Shown piece by piece: positions 9,459-17,737 of a stretch of 64,000 nucleotides of DNA; the stretch's first letter is position 1; each line of letters begins with the position of its first letter. The notes beneath the pieces are model-generated. The model made no database searches and was not told the origin of the DNA. It worked only from the letters and a program-made list of their open reading frames with translations. This DNA comes from Planctomycetales bacterium (GTDB taxonomy: Bacteria; Planctomycetota; Planctomycetia; Planctomycetales; Planctomycetaceae): the NCBI GenBank assembly GCA_028285345.1, contig JANQPT010000051.1, positions 153,948-217,947 on the forward strand, written 5' to 3'. The position numbers and the translations under genes were made by a program.

Positions 9459-9550
9459 GGTACTCTAAAAGGGAGAGGCTTCGTGTCGCTGGGGGGTGAC
9501 ACGCCGATGACAGCACCCTGTCCGTGCCCGTTCCACGGGCAGGGTGTTCG
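9459..9550. repeat. RTX1 3'-flank direct repeat, copy 2, with hairpin
   Basis: This is the second copy of the 7842-7930 sequence. It includes a degenerate version of the RTX1 stop region (GGTACTCTAA), the CGTGTCGCTGGGGGG block and a 13-bp hairpin (9514-9526 with 9534-9546). The rest of 9324-9742 holds no supported gene. Confidence 0.7.
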
Positions 9551-9590
9551 TGTTTCAGAATTTGGAAAATCTCAACTTTCCAAAAATTGG

Positions 9591-9630
9591 TGTAACAAGC
9601 ACCGCATCGGTTCGCTGAGCAGAATATCGG
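9591..9630 (+). promoter_or_regulatory. conserved pre-RTX leader block, copy 1
   Basis: GTAACA ... CGCTGAGC ... TATCGG, found upstream of RTX paralogs 2 to 5 (here, 10869-10907, 12046-12085, 13269-13308). It probably belongs to a promoter or 5' leader shared by the array. No experimental counterpart is known to me. Confidence 0.45.
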
Positions 9631-9742
9631 CTCATTTGTCAATTCACTTCTGCAACCGGCTTCAAAACGCTCCGGCCTCTCGAGCGAGCGCTTTGGCGTC
9701 TGGTACCGGTTGTAGGCATTTCGCGAACCGAAAGGAAAGAAG

Positions 9743-10672
9743 ATGGCTATCCCCCAAGCACGTAAGATGAGTATTGAGTCATTGGAAGACCGCCGGCTGA
9801 TGGCAGGATCGATCGATCTCAACGGCGGCGTCCTAGAAATCGACGGTACCGGCGCTGACGATACGGCGCATGTCCAGCAACTTCAAAACGGCCTGATTCA
9901 AGTCACGTTGACCACCAATGGCGTGGGCAACACCCGCTACTATCATCCCGCATCGGTCCATTCGATCAAGTTCGTGGGGCATGACGGGAACGACTACTTC
10001 CGCAACGACACCAACATCCGCGCCTACGCCTACGGGCAAAACGGCAACGACGTGTTGATCGGTGGTTCCAATAACGACATTCTGTCGGGCGGCAATGGAA
10101 ACGACCGCATCTACGGTCAAAACGGCAATGACCTGATGTACGGTGGCAACGACAATGATTCCATCTACGGATCGAATGGCAACGACAGCATCTATGCCGG
10201 TGCCGGGAATGACTATCTGTACGGCCAAAACGGAAACGACCGCATCTTTGGCGATTCCGGTAACGACTACATCCGCGCCGGACATGGCGACGACTACGTC
10301 CGCGGCGGAATTGGAGCCGATCTGATGTTCGGTGAAACCGGGAAGGATTCGATGTACGGCGATTCCGGTAACGACCGCATCTACGGCGGCAGTGGTGATG
10401 ACTTCGTCCGCGGCGGCAGCGGAGCTGACATTCTGTACGGCGAAGCCGGTCACGATCGCCTCCACGGCGACAGCGGCAACGACTATGTCTACGGCGGCGA
10501 CGGCAACGACTACCTGTACGGCAATGACGGGAACGACCGTCTGTACGGCCAAAACGGCAACGACAACATGTGGGGCGGCGCCGGAACGGACTACTTCAGC
10601 GGTGGAGCCGGCTTCGACCGCGCCCGCGACTGGTTCTTCGAGTCGACCAACAGTGTGGAGTTGAACTTCTAA
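9743..10672 (+). CDS. RTX-repeat calcium-binding protein, paralog 2
   Basis: A 309-residue array member. It starts MAIPQARKMSIESLEDRRLMAGS, then a beta-rich N-domain ending in GNDYFRNDTNIRAYAYG. About twenty RTX nonapeptides follow (NGNDxIYG, SGNDYIxxG), and the cap is FDRARDWFFESTNSVELNF. GAAAGGAAAGAAG precedes the ATG. The composition is rich in Gly, Asn, Asp and Tyr, as expected for calcium-loaded beta-rolls. The N-terminal LEDR motif rather than a cleavable signal suggests a planctomycete-specific export route, which is an inference. Confidence 0.9.
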   Translation: MAIPQARKMSIESLEDRRLMAGSIDLNGGVLEIDGTGADDTAHVQQLQNGLIQVTLTTNGVGNTRYYHPASVHSIKFVGHDGNDYFRNDTNIRAYAYGQNGNDVLIGGSNNDILSGGNGNDRIYGQNGNDLMYGGNDNDSIYGSNGNDSIYAGAGNDYLYGQNGNDRIFGDSGNDYIRAGHGDDYVRGGIGADLMFGETGKDSMYGDSGNDRIYGGSGDDFVRGGSGADILYGEAGHDRLHGDSGNDYVYGGDGNDYLYGNDGNDRLYGQNGNDNMWGGAGTDYFSGGAGFDRARDWFFESTNSVELNF

Positions 10673-10715
10673 CACCACGACTCGCAAATTGCGCGAGCGA
10701 TCCTACGTCAATCTG

Positions 10716-10749
10716 CACCCCGTCCGCATTTTTGGTTGCGGTCGGGGTG
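10716..10749 (+). terminator. hairpin after RTX paralog 2
   Basis: CACCCCGTCCGCA (10716-10728) pairs with TGCGGTCGGGGTG (10737-10749), 13 bp with one mismatch. TTTCTAATT follows. The same stem sequence recurs after paralogs 3 and 4. Confidence 0.65.
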
Positions 10750-10756
10750 TTTCTAA

Positions 10757-10859
10757 TTGGCGAGCGGCATGCGTCTGCGTGCCGGTTGTGTGAATCGCCA
10801 AAAAATACGGCCGTCATGGATCGAACGTAACCGGGGGGCTGACGCCGTTCCGCTCGCCC
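10757..10859. repeat. REP-like palindromic element, array copy 1
   Basis: TTGGCGAGCGG at the left and CCGCTCGCCCAA at the right form an outer inverted repeat that encloses shorter inner palindromes. Related elements lie at 11935-12041 and 13228-13263. This looks like a planctomycete REP/BIME-type repeat. Confidence 0.6.
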
Positions 10860-10868
10860 AAAAACGTT

Positions 10869-10907
10869 GTAACAGATCCCCTTTCGTCTCGCTGGGATCC
10901 CTATCGG
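10869..10907 (+). promoter_or_regulatory. conserved pre-RTX leader block, copy 2
   Basis: GTAACA, a pyrimidine-rich stretch, CGCTGGG and TATCGG, ending 55 bases before the RTX3 start. Confidence 0.45.
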
Positions 10908-10961
10908 CAGCGTGGTCGGTACTTTTCTTCAATCCCCCTTACGAAACGAAAGGTATTACAA

Positions 10962-11852
10962 ATGTCTCTCCCCAAATCGCGCAACATGAACTTCGAGTCC
11001 CTGGAAGATCGCCGCTTGATGGCCGCTTCGATCGACGGCGGAGTCCTCGAGATCACCGGAACGAACGATGCTGACACGGTGAACGTGCAAAATGTCTACT
11101 TCAATTGGGGCACCGGCACCCAAACCTTCACCCAAGTGTCGATGACAACCAACGGTCAAACGACGACGCAATACTTCCGTCCCGGCGACTACAGTTCCAT
11201 CAGGTTCGATGGTTTTGACGGCAACGATTACTTCCGCAACAACACCAGCGCCCGATCCGTGGCCTACGGTGGAAACGGAAACGATACCCTGTTTGGCGGT
11301 TCCAATGCCGATAGCTTCTTCGGCGGCGCCGGAAACGACTACCTCGGCGGATACGGCGGAAACGACTACCTCCGCGGCCAAGATGGCAACGACATCGTGC
11401 TGGGCATGTCCGGTAACGATAGCGTCTACGGCGACGCCGGAAACGACAACGTTAACGGCGGCAGCGGCAACGACTTCATCGATGGCGGCACCGGCGATGA
11501 CCGCTTGTACGGCGAGCACGGCAACGACCGTCTCTACGGCCGCAATGGTAACGACCGCATGTACGGTGGCGACGGCGACGACTACATGTTCGGCGGGAGT
11601 GGAGCCGACAGCATGTACGGTCAAGCCGGCACTGACCGCATGTACGGTGAGTCGGGCAACGACTACCTCTCCGGTAGCAGCGGAAATGACTACCTGTACG
11701 GTGGGAGCGGGAATGACACCCTCTCCGGCGGCAGCGGAAACGATAACATGTGGGGCCAATCGGGCAGCGACCGCTTCTACGGCGGCAGCGGCTTTGACCG
11801 CGCCCGCGACTGGTGGTTCGAGTACACCAACAGTGTCGAGCAGAATTTCTAA
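10962..11852 (+). CDS. RTX-repeat calcium-binding protein, paralog 3
   Basis: A 296-residue array member starting MSLPKSRNMNFESLEDRRLMAAS. The N-domain is slightly longer in its first strand pair (NVYFNWGTGTQTFTQVSM), followed by RTX repeats from GNGNDTLFGGSNADSF to SGNDNMWGQSGSD. The cap is FDRARDWWFEYTNSVEQNF, identical at the end to paralog 4. GAAACGAAAGG lies upstream of the ATG. The near-identical caps and starts of paralogs 3 and 4 point to recent duplication or gene conversion. Confidence 0.9.
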   Translation: MSLPKSRNMNFESLEDRRLMAASIDGGVLEITGTNDADTVNVQNVYFNWGTGTQTFTQVSMTTNGQTTTQYFRPGDYSSIRFDGFDGNDYFRNNTSARSVAYGGNGNDTLFGGSNADSFFGGAGNDYLGGYGGNDYLRGQDGNDIVLGMSGNDSVYGDAGNDNVNGGSGNDFIDGGTGDDRLYGEHGNDRLYGRNGNDRMYGGDGDDYMFGGSGADSMYGQAGTDRMYGESGNDYLSGSSGNDYLYGGSGNDTLSGGSGNDNMWGQSGSDRFYGGSGFDRARDWWFEYTNSVEQNF

Positions 11853-11894
11853 AACGCGTCCCGTAGATTGCGGGAACGACGATACGACAATCGA

Positions 11895-11927
11895 CACCCC
11901 GTCCGCGCACTGAGCACGGACGGGGTG
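11895..11927 (+). terminator. hairpin after RTX paralog 3
   Basis: CACCCCGTCCG (11895-11905) pairs perfectly with CGGACGGGGTG (11917-11927). A T tract is lacking (CATTCATTTGG follows). Confidence 0.6.
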
Positions 11928-11934
11928 CATTCAT

Positions 11935-12041
11935 TTGGCGAGCGGCGGGCGTTAGCCCACCGGTATCGTCGATTCTTCAAAATTGCCGACGTGTGTGAGG
12001 CCATCGTCACTTGGGGGGGCTGATGCCGCCCCGCTTGCCAA
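11935..12041. repeat. REP-like palindromic element, array copy 2
   Basis: TTGGCGAGCGGCGGGCG at the left and GCCGCCCCGCTTGCCAA at the right form an imperfect outer inverted repeat. It is closely related to 10757-10859. Confidence 0.6.
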
Positions 12042-12045
12042 TTGC

Positions 12046-12085
12046 CGTAACAATTCTCCTTTCCTTTCGCTGAGCGCCTTATCGG
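12046..12085 (+). promoter_or_regulatory. conserved pre-RTX leader block, copy 3
   Basis: CGTAACA, CTCCTTTCC, CGCTGAGCGCC and TATCGG, ending 56 bases before RTX4, the same spacing as copy 2. Confidence 0.45.
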
Positions 12086-12140
12086 CTTTGCCATTTCGGC
12101 ACAATTCTCAACTCCCCCCAGCGAAAGAAAAGGACAAACA

Positions 12141-13148
12141 ATGTCTCTCCCTCAATCACGCAAGATGAATTTTGAATCATTAGAAGATCGCCGGCTGATG
12201 GCAGGGACGATCGAACTTGACGGCGGCGTGTTGGAAATCACTGGCACTGACGAGGCTGATTCCGCCCGCGTCTGGCAGTCCAACGGCTTCGTCCACGTCT
12301 CGCTGACGACCGGCGGCGAAACACTGACGCGAACAATCCATCCCATTTTCGTCAACTCGATCGACTTCGTCGGCGGCGACGGAAACGATTATTTCCGCAA
12401 CGACACGGGGATCGCCTCGCGTGCCTTCGGACAAGACGGTCGGGATACCTTGTTTGGCGGAACCGGAGCGGATGACCTCGTCGGCGGAGAGGGCAACGAC
12501 TATTTGTACGGCCAAAACGGCAACGACCGGCTGTACGGCAACGGTGGCAATGACTACTTGCTCGGTCTCAACGGCGATGACCTCCTCATGGGTGACGCCG
12601 GAAACGATACGCTCAGCGGCTATTCCGGCGACGACGATTTGTTCGGGGGCGAGGGCAACGACTCCTTGCACGGCGGATTCGGCGACGACTATATCGATGG
12701 CCAAGGAGGCAACGATCGCATGGACGGCTACTTCGGAAACGACTCCCTGTACGGCGGGTACGGAAAAGACACGATGTACGGCGGCAGCGGTGAAGACAGG
12801 ATGTACGGCGGCGTGGGCGATGACTACATCTCCGGCGGGGGAGACAACGATCGACTCTACGGCGAGTCGGGTAATGATCAACTGCACGGCGATGCCGGGA
12901 ACGACAACGTCTACGGCGGCAGCGGACATGACCATCTGTATGGCAGCAGCGGAAACGACTACCTGTCGGGCAGCAGCGGCAACGACTACATGTACGGTAG
13001 CAGCGGCAACGACACGCTCTCGGGTGGCAGCGGCAACGACAACATGTGGGGCGGCAGCGGCACGGACCGATTCTACGGATCCAGCGGCTACGATCGCGCC
13101 CGCGACTGGTGGTTTGAGTACACCAACAGTGTCGAGCAGAACTTCTAA
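12141..13148 (+). CDS. RTX-repeat calcium-binding protein, paralog 4
   Basis: A 335-residue protein and the longest array member. It starts MSLPQSRKMNFESLEDRRLMAGT and has the N-domain (VLEITGTDEADSARVWQ...). The extended RTX region includes a block of SSGNDYL/SSGNDYM repeats near the C-terminus, and the cap is YDRARDWWFEYTNSVEQNF. AGAAAAGGAC lies 7 bases upstream of the ATG. The length differences among paralogs lie in the number of RTX units, as expected from slippage or unequal crossing-over between repeats. Confidence 0.9.
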   Translation: MSLPQSRKMNFESLEDRRLMAGTIELDGGVLEITGTDEADSARVWQSNGFVHVSLTTGGETLTRTIHPIFVNSIDFVGGDGNDYFRNDTGIASRAFGQDGRDTLFGGTGADDLVGGEGNDYLYGQNGNDRLYGNGGNDYLLGLNGDDLLMGDAGNDTLSGYSGDDDLFGGEGNDSLHGGFGDDYIDGQGGNDRMDGYFGNDSLYGGYGKDTMYGGSGEDRMYGGVGDDYISGGGDNDRLYGESGNDQLHGDAGNDNVYGGSGHDHLYGSSGNDYLSGSSGNDYMYGSSGNDTLSGGSGNDNMWGGSGTDRFYGSSGYDRARDWWFEYTNSVEQNF

Positions 13149-13188
13149 AACGAGTTCCGCCGACGGCGGAAACAACTGCGTTACAGCG

Positions 13189-13224
13189 ACACCCCGTCCG
13201 CGTCGAGCAAGGACGGGGTGTTTT
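13189..13224 (+). terminator. intrinsic terminator after RTX paralog 4
   Basis: ACACCCCGTCC (13189-13199) pairs with GGACGGGGTGT (13211-13221), followed by TTTTGATTT. This is the best terminator of the hairpin set. Confidence 0.75.
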
Positions 13225-13227
13225 GAT

Positions 13228-13263
13228 TTGGTGAGCGGCGGGCTGATGCAGCCCTGCTCGCGT
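13228..13263. repeat. REP-like palindromic element, collapsed array copy 3
   Basis: TTGGTGAGCGGCGGGCTG is followed directly by CAGCCCTGCTCGCG. This is a shortened version of the two-armed elements at 10757 and 11935, with the arms brought together. Confidence 0.55.
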
Positions 13264-13268
13264 TTATC

Positions 13269-13308
13269 CGTAACACATCTCCTTTTGTTGCGCTGAGCGC
13301 CGTATCGG
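13269..13308 (+). promoter_or_regulatory. conserved pre-RTX leader block, copy 4
   Basis: CGTAACA, CTCCTTTTG, CGCTGAGCGCC and TATCGG, 176 bases before RTX5. The extra distance includes the palindrome-core element at 13352-13394. Confidence 0.45.
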
Positions 13309-13351
13309 TTATGTAGAAATTCTTTGTGACTTCCTCGAATTGATCAAAATG

Positions 13352-13394
13352 GTGGCTCATCCTGATCAGATTTGGGCATTTCATTGTAGAGCGG
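13352..13394. promoter_or_regulatory. repeated element with variable palindromic core, copy 2
   Basis: GTGGCTCATC, core CTGATCAGAT, TTGGGCATTTCATTGTAGAG. The flanks are almost identical to 6762-6804 and the core differs while staying palindromic. Confidence 0.4.
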
Positions 13395-13483
13395 TAACAG
13401 ATCCGCGCTCGCAGCGCTTGCAACTGCAGTGGCAGTGTTGATGCGCACTCTAAACCCCCAAACACAATCGAAAGGCGATTCCA

Positions 13484-14401
13484 ATGTCTCTCCTCAAGAC
13501 ACGTCATATGAACTTTGAATCACTGGAAGACCGCAAGCTGATGGCGGCGTCAATCGACGTCGATCGCGGCGTCCTCGAAATTAACGGCACATCCGGGCAC
13601 GACGAAGTACAGATTACGCAATCAGGCGGCTGGCTGCAGATTTCTGCGCGGGAAGGCTCCGACTACAATACGCAATCAATATTGGCCTACTACATTCATA
13701 AGATTGAATTCAACGGCAATGACGGCAGCGATTACTTCCGCAACGCCACGGACATCAAGTCGGTGGCTTGGGGTGGCGACGGTAACGACACGCTGATTGG
13801 CGGATCGGAAGACGATCTGTTCTTCGGCGGGATCGGTAACGACCAATTGACCGGCCAAGGCGGCAACGATTACATGTACGGCGAGGCGGGTCGCGATTAT
13901 CTGAACGGGGGCACGGGCAACGACTACTTGTGGGGCGGAGAAGGCAACGACTATCTGTACGGCCTCTCCGGCAACGATCGGATCTACGGCGGAAACGGCA
14001 ATGACCGGCTCGACGGCTCCTCCGGCAACGACAGGCTCTATGCAGGAGACGGCAGTGATCGCGTCTACGGTGGCAGCGGCGACGACTACATCAAGGGCGA
14101 CGACGGACTCAGCGCCGGCGACGGCAATGACACGCTCTATGGCGGCAACGGCAACGACAGCATTTATGGAGATGGCGGCAATGATCGCATCTACGGCGAG
14201 GCGGGGAATGACCTGCTAAAAGATGGTTTTGGGAATGACAGCGTCTACGGCGGCAGCGGCAATGACTGGCTGAAAACCAACTCGCCCGGCTTCGACTGGC
14301 TCTACGGCGGCAGTGGAAACGATGTGATTCTGTACAACCCCGATGCGGTGCAGGTCAGCGGCGGCACTGGATGGGACGTTCTGGAACTCTGGTACTTCTA
14401 G
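13484..14401 (+). CDS. RTX-repeat calcium-binding protein, paralog 5 (divergent C-terminus)
   Basis: A 305-residue array member starting MSLLKTRHMNFESLEDRKLMAAS, with N-domain and RTX repeats as in the others. It lacks the RARDWxFExTNSVE cap; it ends instead NPDAVQVSGGTGWDVLELWYF after a break in the repeats (LKDGFGNDSVYGGSGNDWLKTNSPGFDWLYGG). GAAAGGCGATTCC precedes the ATG. The different cap and more diverged N-domain suggest this is the oldest or most specialised paralog. Confidence 0.88.
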   Translation: MSLLKTRHMNFESLEDRKLMAASIDVDRGVLEINGTSGHDEVQITQSGGWLQISAREGSDYNTQSILAYYIHKIEFNGNDGSDYFRNATDIKSVAWGGDGNDTLIGGSEDDLFFGGIGNDQLTGQGGNDYMYGEAGRDYLNGGTGNDYLWGGEGNDYLYGLSGNDRIYGGNGNDRLDGSSGNDRLYAGDGSDRVYGGSGDDYIKGDDGLSAGDGNDTLYGGNGNDSIYGDGGNDRIYGEAGNDLLKDGFGNDSVYGGSGNDWLKTNSPGFDWLYGGSGNDVILYNPDAVQVSGGTGWDVLELWYF

Positions 14402-14431
14402 GCATTGTATTCGACCGAGAGAGCGCATTCA

Positions 14432-14484
14432 GGCTCGTGGCGTCCGGCCAAGCAATCGCGGACACCACGAGCCGCGTTTGATTT
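14432..14484 (+). terminator. hairpin after RTX paralog 5
   Basis: GGCTCGTGGCGTCC (14432-14445) pairs with GGACACCACGAGCC (14460-14473) with one mismatch. GCGTTTGATTT follows. It is unrelated in sequence to the other array hairpins. Confidence 0.65.
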
Positions 14485-14499
14485 CCTTTCAGGATTCGG

Positions 14500-14649
14500 C
14501 TACTCGCCGCCCGGAATCGACAGTCTGCTTTGATCGGCCTTCGCATTGGCCGGCGCGGGGAAGTCCTGCTGCACGTTCAGCTCAGCGCAGGTTGCGCAGA
14601 TTTGGGCCCAGGTCGTGTCGTCCAGTTCGATCCCTTCAGCCGAGCGACG
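14500..14649 (-). pseudogene. 3'-end remnant of a malate/L-lactate dehydrogenase gene
   Basis: Read on the minus strand, this stretch encodes RRSAEGIELDDTTWAQICAT, continues with CAELNVQQDFPAPANAKADQ and ends SRLSIPGGE then TAG. It matches the last 49 residues of the intact gene at 17738-18835, residue for residue without gaps and with about 8 substitutions. About half of the DNA differences are synonymous, so the two copies diverged while both were coding. Homology stops abruptly at 14649. The intact gene's own 3' end lies 3.1 kb away in the same orientation, with a sulfatase gene between. The rest of 14402-15182 contains no gene I can support. Confidence 0.85.
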
Positions 14650-15182
14650 GAAACGACTTGTCAGTAGCAACGACTCCTACAGCTTCGTGTACGCAATCGC
14701 AATAGGGGTCCGGTTCGGGGCGAGGGACTACACGTCTGTCAGGGATGGTCAAAGCGACGGGCAGCACGCGGGCCTTGCTTGCGGCGAGGATGTCGTCCGC
14801 ACATTCGCTGGCACACGCGCGATTCGCACAATCTTCGTCGTCTCAGGGCCTGTAGAGGAACGGTATCACCGATTGACCCCAGTGGCAGGTAATGACGCAC
14901 GGGCGGCCAACATAAGCCCGGTTCTCAACTAGAAATCGATCCATTTCCAGGGTTATCTGCTGTGCAGCAATGAATAACGATCGGATTCGTACGAAACCTC
15001 ATATTCCAAGAATTCCGTGCAAGACTCTGTTCGCATCTGCGTGGTTTATGAGCTATGTTTACCGAGCCATCGAGGTCAAATGGAACCCTCACGAGTGGCA
15101 TACCCCCGCCGGTGGCGCGTGCACTGAATCCGGCCCGACGTGACCACCCTCCTATCACGACTGCCACACCCAAGGACCCGCC

Positions 15183-17639
15183 ATGTTCGCGAATCTAAAA
15201 AGGTCTGCGTTGCTTTTGATTGCCGTTTCGGTTGCGATCGGCTATTTGGCCGCCAGCGAAGCCAAGCCCGTTTCGTTGGATGGGAGCCAAAGTCCTGCCG
15301 CGCCTTCATCGGGGTCTGCGGCGATCACGAAAAGATCGTTGAAAACACGGCATCTGCCTCCTGCTCCCCAACAATTTCACGGTGTGATCAATCGCAACGC
15401 CGCTGATTCAAGACCGAGCTGGCAATCGTCCATCGTGCCGCCGCAAGGCGCACCCAATGTGCTTTTGATCATGACCGACGACGTAGGCTTTGCCGCTTCC
15501 AGCACGTTTGGCGGATCGATTCCCACGCCCACCTTCGATCGGCTCGCCAAACGAGGGCTTCGCTACAATACGTTCTGCTCGACGTCACTCTGCTCACCGT
15601 CGCGCGCAGCGCTGCTCACCGGACGCAACCATCATTCGGCGCATACCGGAGTGGTGATCGATTCGTCGACAGGCTATCCGGGATACGACAGCCAAATGCA
15701 AGGCGACACGGCAACGATCGGTTCGATGCTCCGCGACAACGGATACGCGACGGCCTGGTTTGGCAAGAACCACAACATCCCTACCTGGCAGCAAAGCTCT
15801 CAGGGTCCGTTCGACCTATGGCCCAACGCGCTGGGGTTCGACTACTTTTATGGGTTCGTCGGGGGAGACACGAATCAATGGCGTCCCAATGTCTACCGTA
15901 ATACAACTCCGATCGAACCCTACCTGAACAATCCTGATTACAACTTCAACATCGCCATGGCCGACGAAGCCGTGGCATGGATCAAGCAACAAAAGGCCAT
16001 CGCTCCAGACAAGCCGTTTTTCGTTTATTACGCTCCGGGCGCGACTCACGCACCGCATCATCCAACTAAAGAGTGGATCGACAAGTTCAAAGGCCAGTAC
16101 GACCATGGCTGGAACGAAGAGCGAGCACGGATTTTCAAACAGCAGAAGAAGTTGGGCGTCATTCCAGCCGATGCAGAACTCACGCCCTGGCCAGACGATC
16201 TGAAGAAGTGGGATCAACTTGGCGGCAGCGAAAAACAATTGTTTGCGAGGATGATGGAGGTTTATGCGGCTTATCTGGCCGAGACGGACTACCAGATTGG
16301 CCGCGTGCTGACCGCCGTCGAGCAGACCGGGCAACTGGACAATACGTTGATCATCTACATTCAAGGAGACAACGGGGCCAGCGCCGAGGGAGGTGTCGAC
16401 GGCACCATCAACGAAGTGGCAGGGTTTAACGGTGTGCAATTCAGCGTCGACGAGATGCTGCCCTTTATCGACGAACTAGGTTCGGACCGCACGTACAATC
16501 ATTTTCCCGTCGGCTGGGCCTACGCGATGGGCACTCCGTTCCGATGGGTCAAGCAAGTGGCGGCCTACTTCGGCGGCACGCGCCAGGGGCTGGTGATTGC
16601 CTGGCCAAATCGAATCGCCGACCGCGGCGGCCTCCGATCTCAGTTTCACCACCTGATCGACATCGCCCCCACAATTCTTGAGGCCGCCAACTTGAAAGAA
16701 CCTGTTTCGGTTAACGGCGTCACACAGAAGCCCATCGAGGGCGTGAGTATGGGTTACACGTTTGCCTCGGCGAACGCGCATGCGTTGTCGCGGCACACCA
16801 CACAATATTTTGAAATGGCTGGCAGCCGCGCGCTCTATCATGATGGGTGGATCGCCTCGACAAAGGTCCAGTCGGCTCCCTGGGACTTGTTGGCAAAGGC
16901 GTCGCCTAATCCTGCCGACGATGTGGTCTGGGAGTTGTATAACCTCAAGGATGACTTCTCGCAGGCGCACAACGTCGCCGCCCGGTATCCCAAAAAACTG
17001 AAACAACTCCAGGACATGTTTTGGATCGAGGCGGCGAAGTTCAATGTGCTGCCGTTGGATGATCGGGGAATGCCCGACCGTTTTCTCACCCCGCGTCCGG
17101 GAGCAACCGATGGCCGCACTCAATTCGCCTACCCGGACGGCATGACCAGATTGCCGAGCGGGTCCGCTCCCGACGTGAAGAACTGCTCGTTCACGGTTGC
17201 GGTAGAATTTGAGGTTGAGAACAGCGATCGTGCGGAAGGAATGTTGCTGACCTTAGGCGGCCGCTTCGGAGGTTACGGGCTGTATCTGCTCGAAGGGCGG
17301 CCGGTGTTCGTTTACAACTATCTCGATAAACAGCGAACGCGATTTGAAGGTCCGCGCCTCTCGCCTGGCCGACACACAGCGTCTTTTGTGTTCCAGTACG
17401 ACGGCCCAGGGAACGGCAAGGGAGGCGACGGCACGCTACTGGTGGACGGTTACGCCGTGGATCAAAAGAGGATCGAGCGGACAATTCCCCTAAAGCTCAC
17501 CCAGGGTGAATCCCAGGACATTGGCTCGGACACCGGGACCGCCGTCAGCGACGACTATCAGATTCCGTTTCGCTTTTCTGGAAAGATTATGCAGGCCACC
17601 GTCCGTTTGAACAAAGGGACGGGAGATCAACGTCCATAA
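15183..17639 (+). CDS. exported arylsulfatase with C-terminal LamG-like region
   Basis: An 818-residue sulfatase that hydrolyses sulfate esters, probably of polysaccharides or glycans. The N-terminal signal-type segment (LKRSALLLIAVSVAIGYLAAS) indicates export. The alkaline phosphatase-like core begins PNVLLIMTDDVGF. The formylglycine motif is CSPSR with catalytic Cys137, followed by AALLTGRNHH. About 180 C-terminal residues past the core (from CSFTVAVEFEVEN) look like a beta-sandwich carbohydrate-binding or LamG-like domain. CAAGGA lies 6 bases before the ATG. No maturase (anSME/FGE) is nearby. The gene sits between an intact dehydrogenase 3' end and its remnant, so it may be inserted cargo. 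Confidence 0.93.
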   Translation: MFANLKRSALLLIAVSVAIGYLAASEAKPVSLDGSQSPAAPSSGSAAITKRSLKTRHLPPAPQQFHGVINRNAADSRPSWQSSIVPPQGAPNVLLIMTDDVGFAASSTFGGSIPTPTFDRLAKRGLRYNTFCSTSLCSPSRAALLTGRNHHSAHTGVVIDSSTGYPGYDSQMQGDTATIGSMLRDNGYATAWFGKNHNIPTWQQSSQGPFDLWPNALGFDYFYGFVGGDTNQWRPNVYRNTTPIEPYLNNPDYNFNIAMADEAVAWIKQQKAIAPDKPFFVYYAPGATHAPHHPTKEWIDKFKGQYDHGWNEERARIFKQQKKLGVIPADAELTPWPDDLKKWDQLGGSEKQLFARMMEVYAAYLAETDYQIGRVLTAVEQTGQLDNTLIIYIQGDNGASAEGGVDGTINEVAGFNGVQFSVDEMLPFIDELGSDRTYNHFPVGWAYAMGTPFRWVKQVAAYFGGTRQGLVIAWPNRIADRGGLRSQFHHLIDIAPTILEAANLKEPVSVNGVTQKPIEGVSMGYTFASANAHALSRHTTQYFEMAGSRALYHDGWIASTKVQSAPWDLLAKASPNPADDVVWELYNLKDDFSQAHNVAARYPKKLKQLQDMFWIEAAKFNVLPLDDRGMPDRFLTPRPGATDGRTQFAYPDGMTRLPSGSAPDVKNCSFTVAVEFEVENSDRAEGMLLTLGGRFGGYGLYLLEGRPVFVYNYLDKQRTRFEGPRLSPGRHTASFVFQYDGPGNGKGGDGTLLVDGYAVDQKRIERTIPLKLTQGESQDIGSDTGTAVSDDYQIPFRFSGKIMQATVRLNKGTGDQRP

Positions 17640-17737
17640 ACTTCCGCACATCATCTTTTAAATCATGCGGGACACCGACCTGGCAACGCCGAAGGTTGAG
17701 GTTGCGCGGCAGACTAATTGTTGGTGAACACCGCGGA

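Noticed and set aside
9833..13175. Long minus-strand open frames opposite RTX paralogs 2 to 4 (284 to 331 codons, Val/Ala-rich)
   Set aside because: They are antisense shadows of the repeated Gly-Asn-Asp codons; composition is extremely biased, they have no ribosome sites, and the plus-strand proteins fit a known family.
7893..13221. CRISPR array, suggested by regularly recurring hairpins between RTX genes
   Set aside because: The hairpins are 1 to 1.5 kb apart with genes between, have no uniform spacers, and no cas genes are present.
14546..14932. Plus-strand frame of 128 codons across the dehydrogenase remnant
   Set aside because: Its first third is antisense to the remnant coding frame and the remainder has no recognisable pattern.
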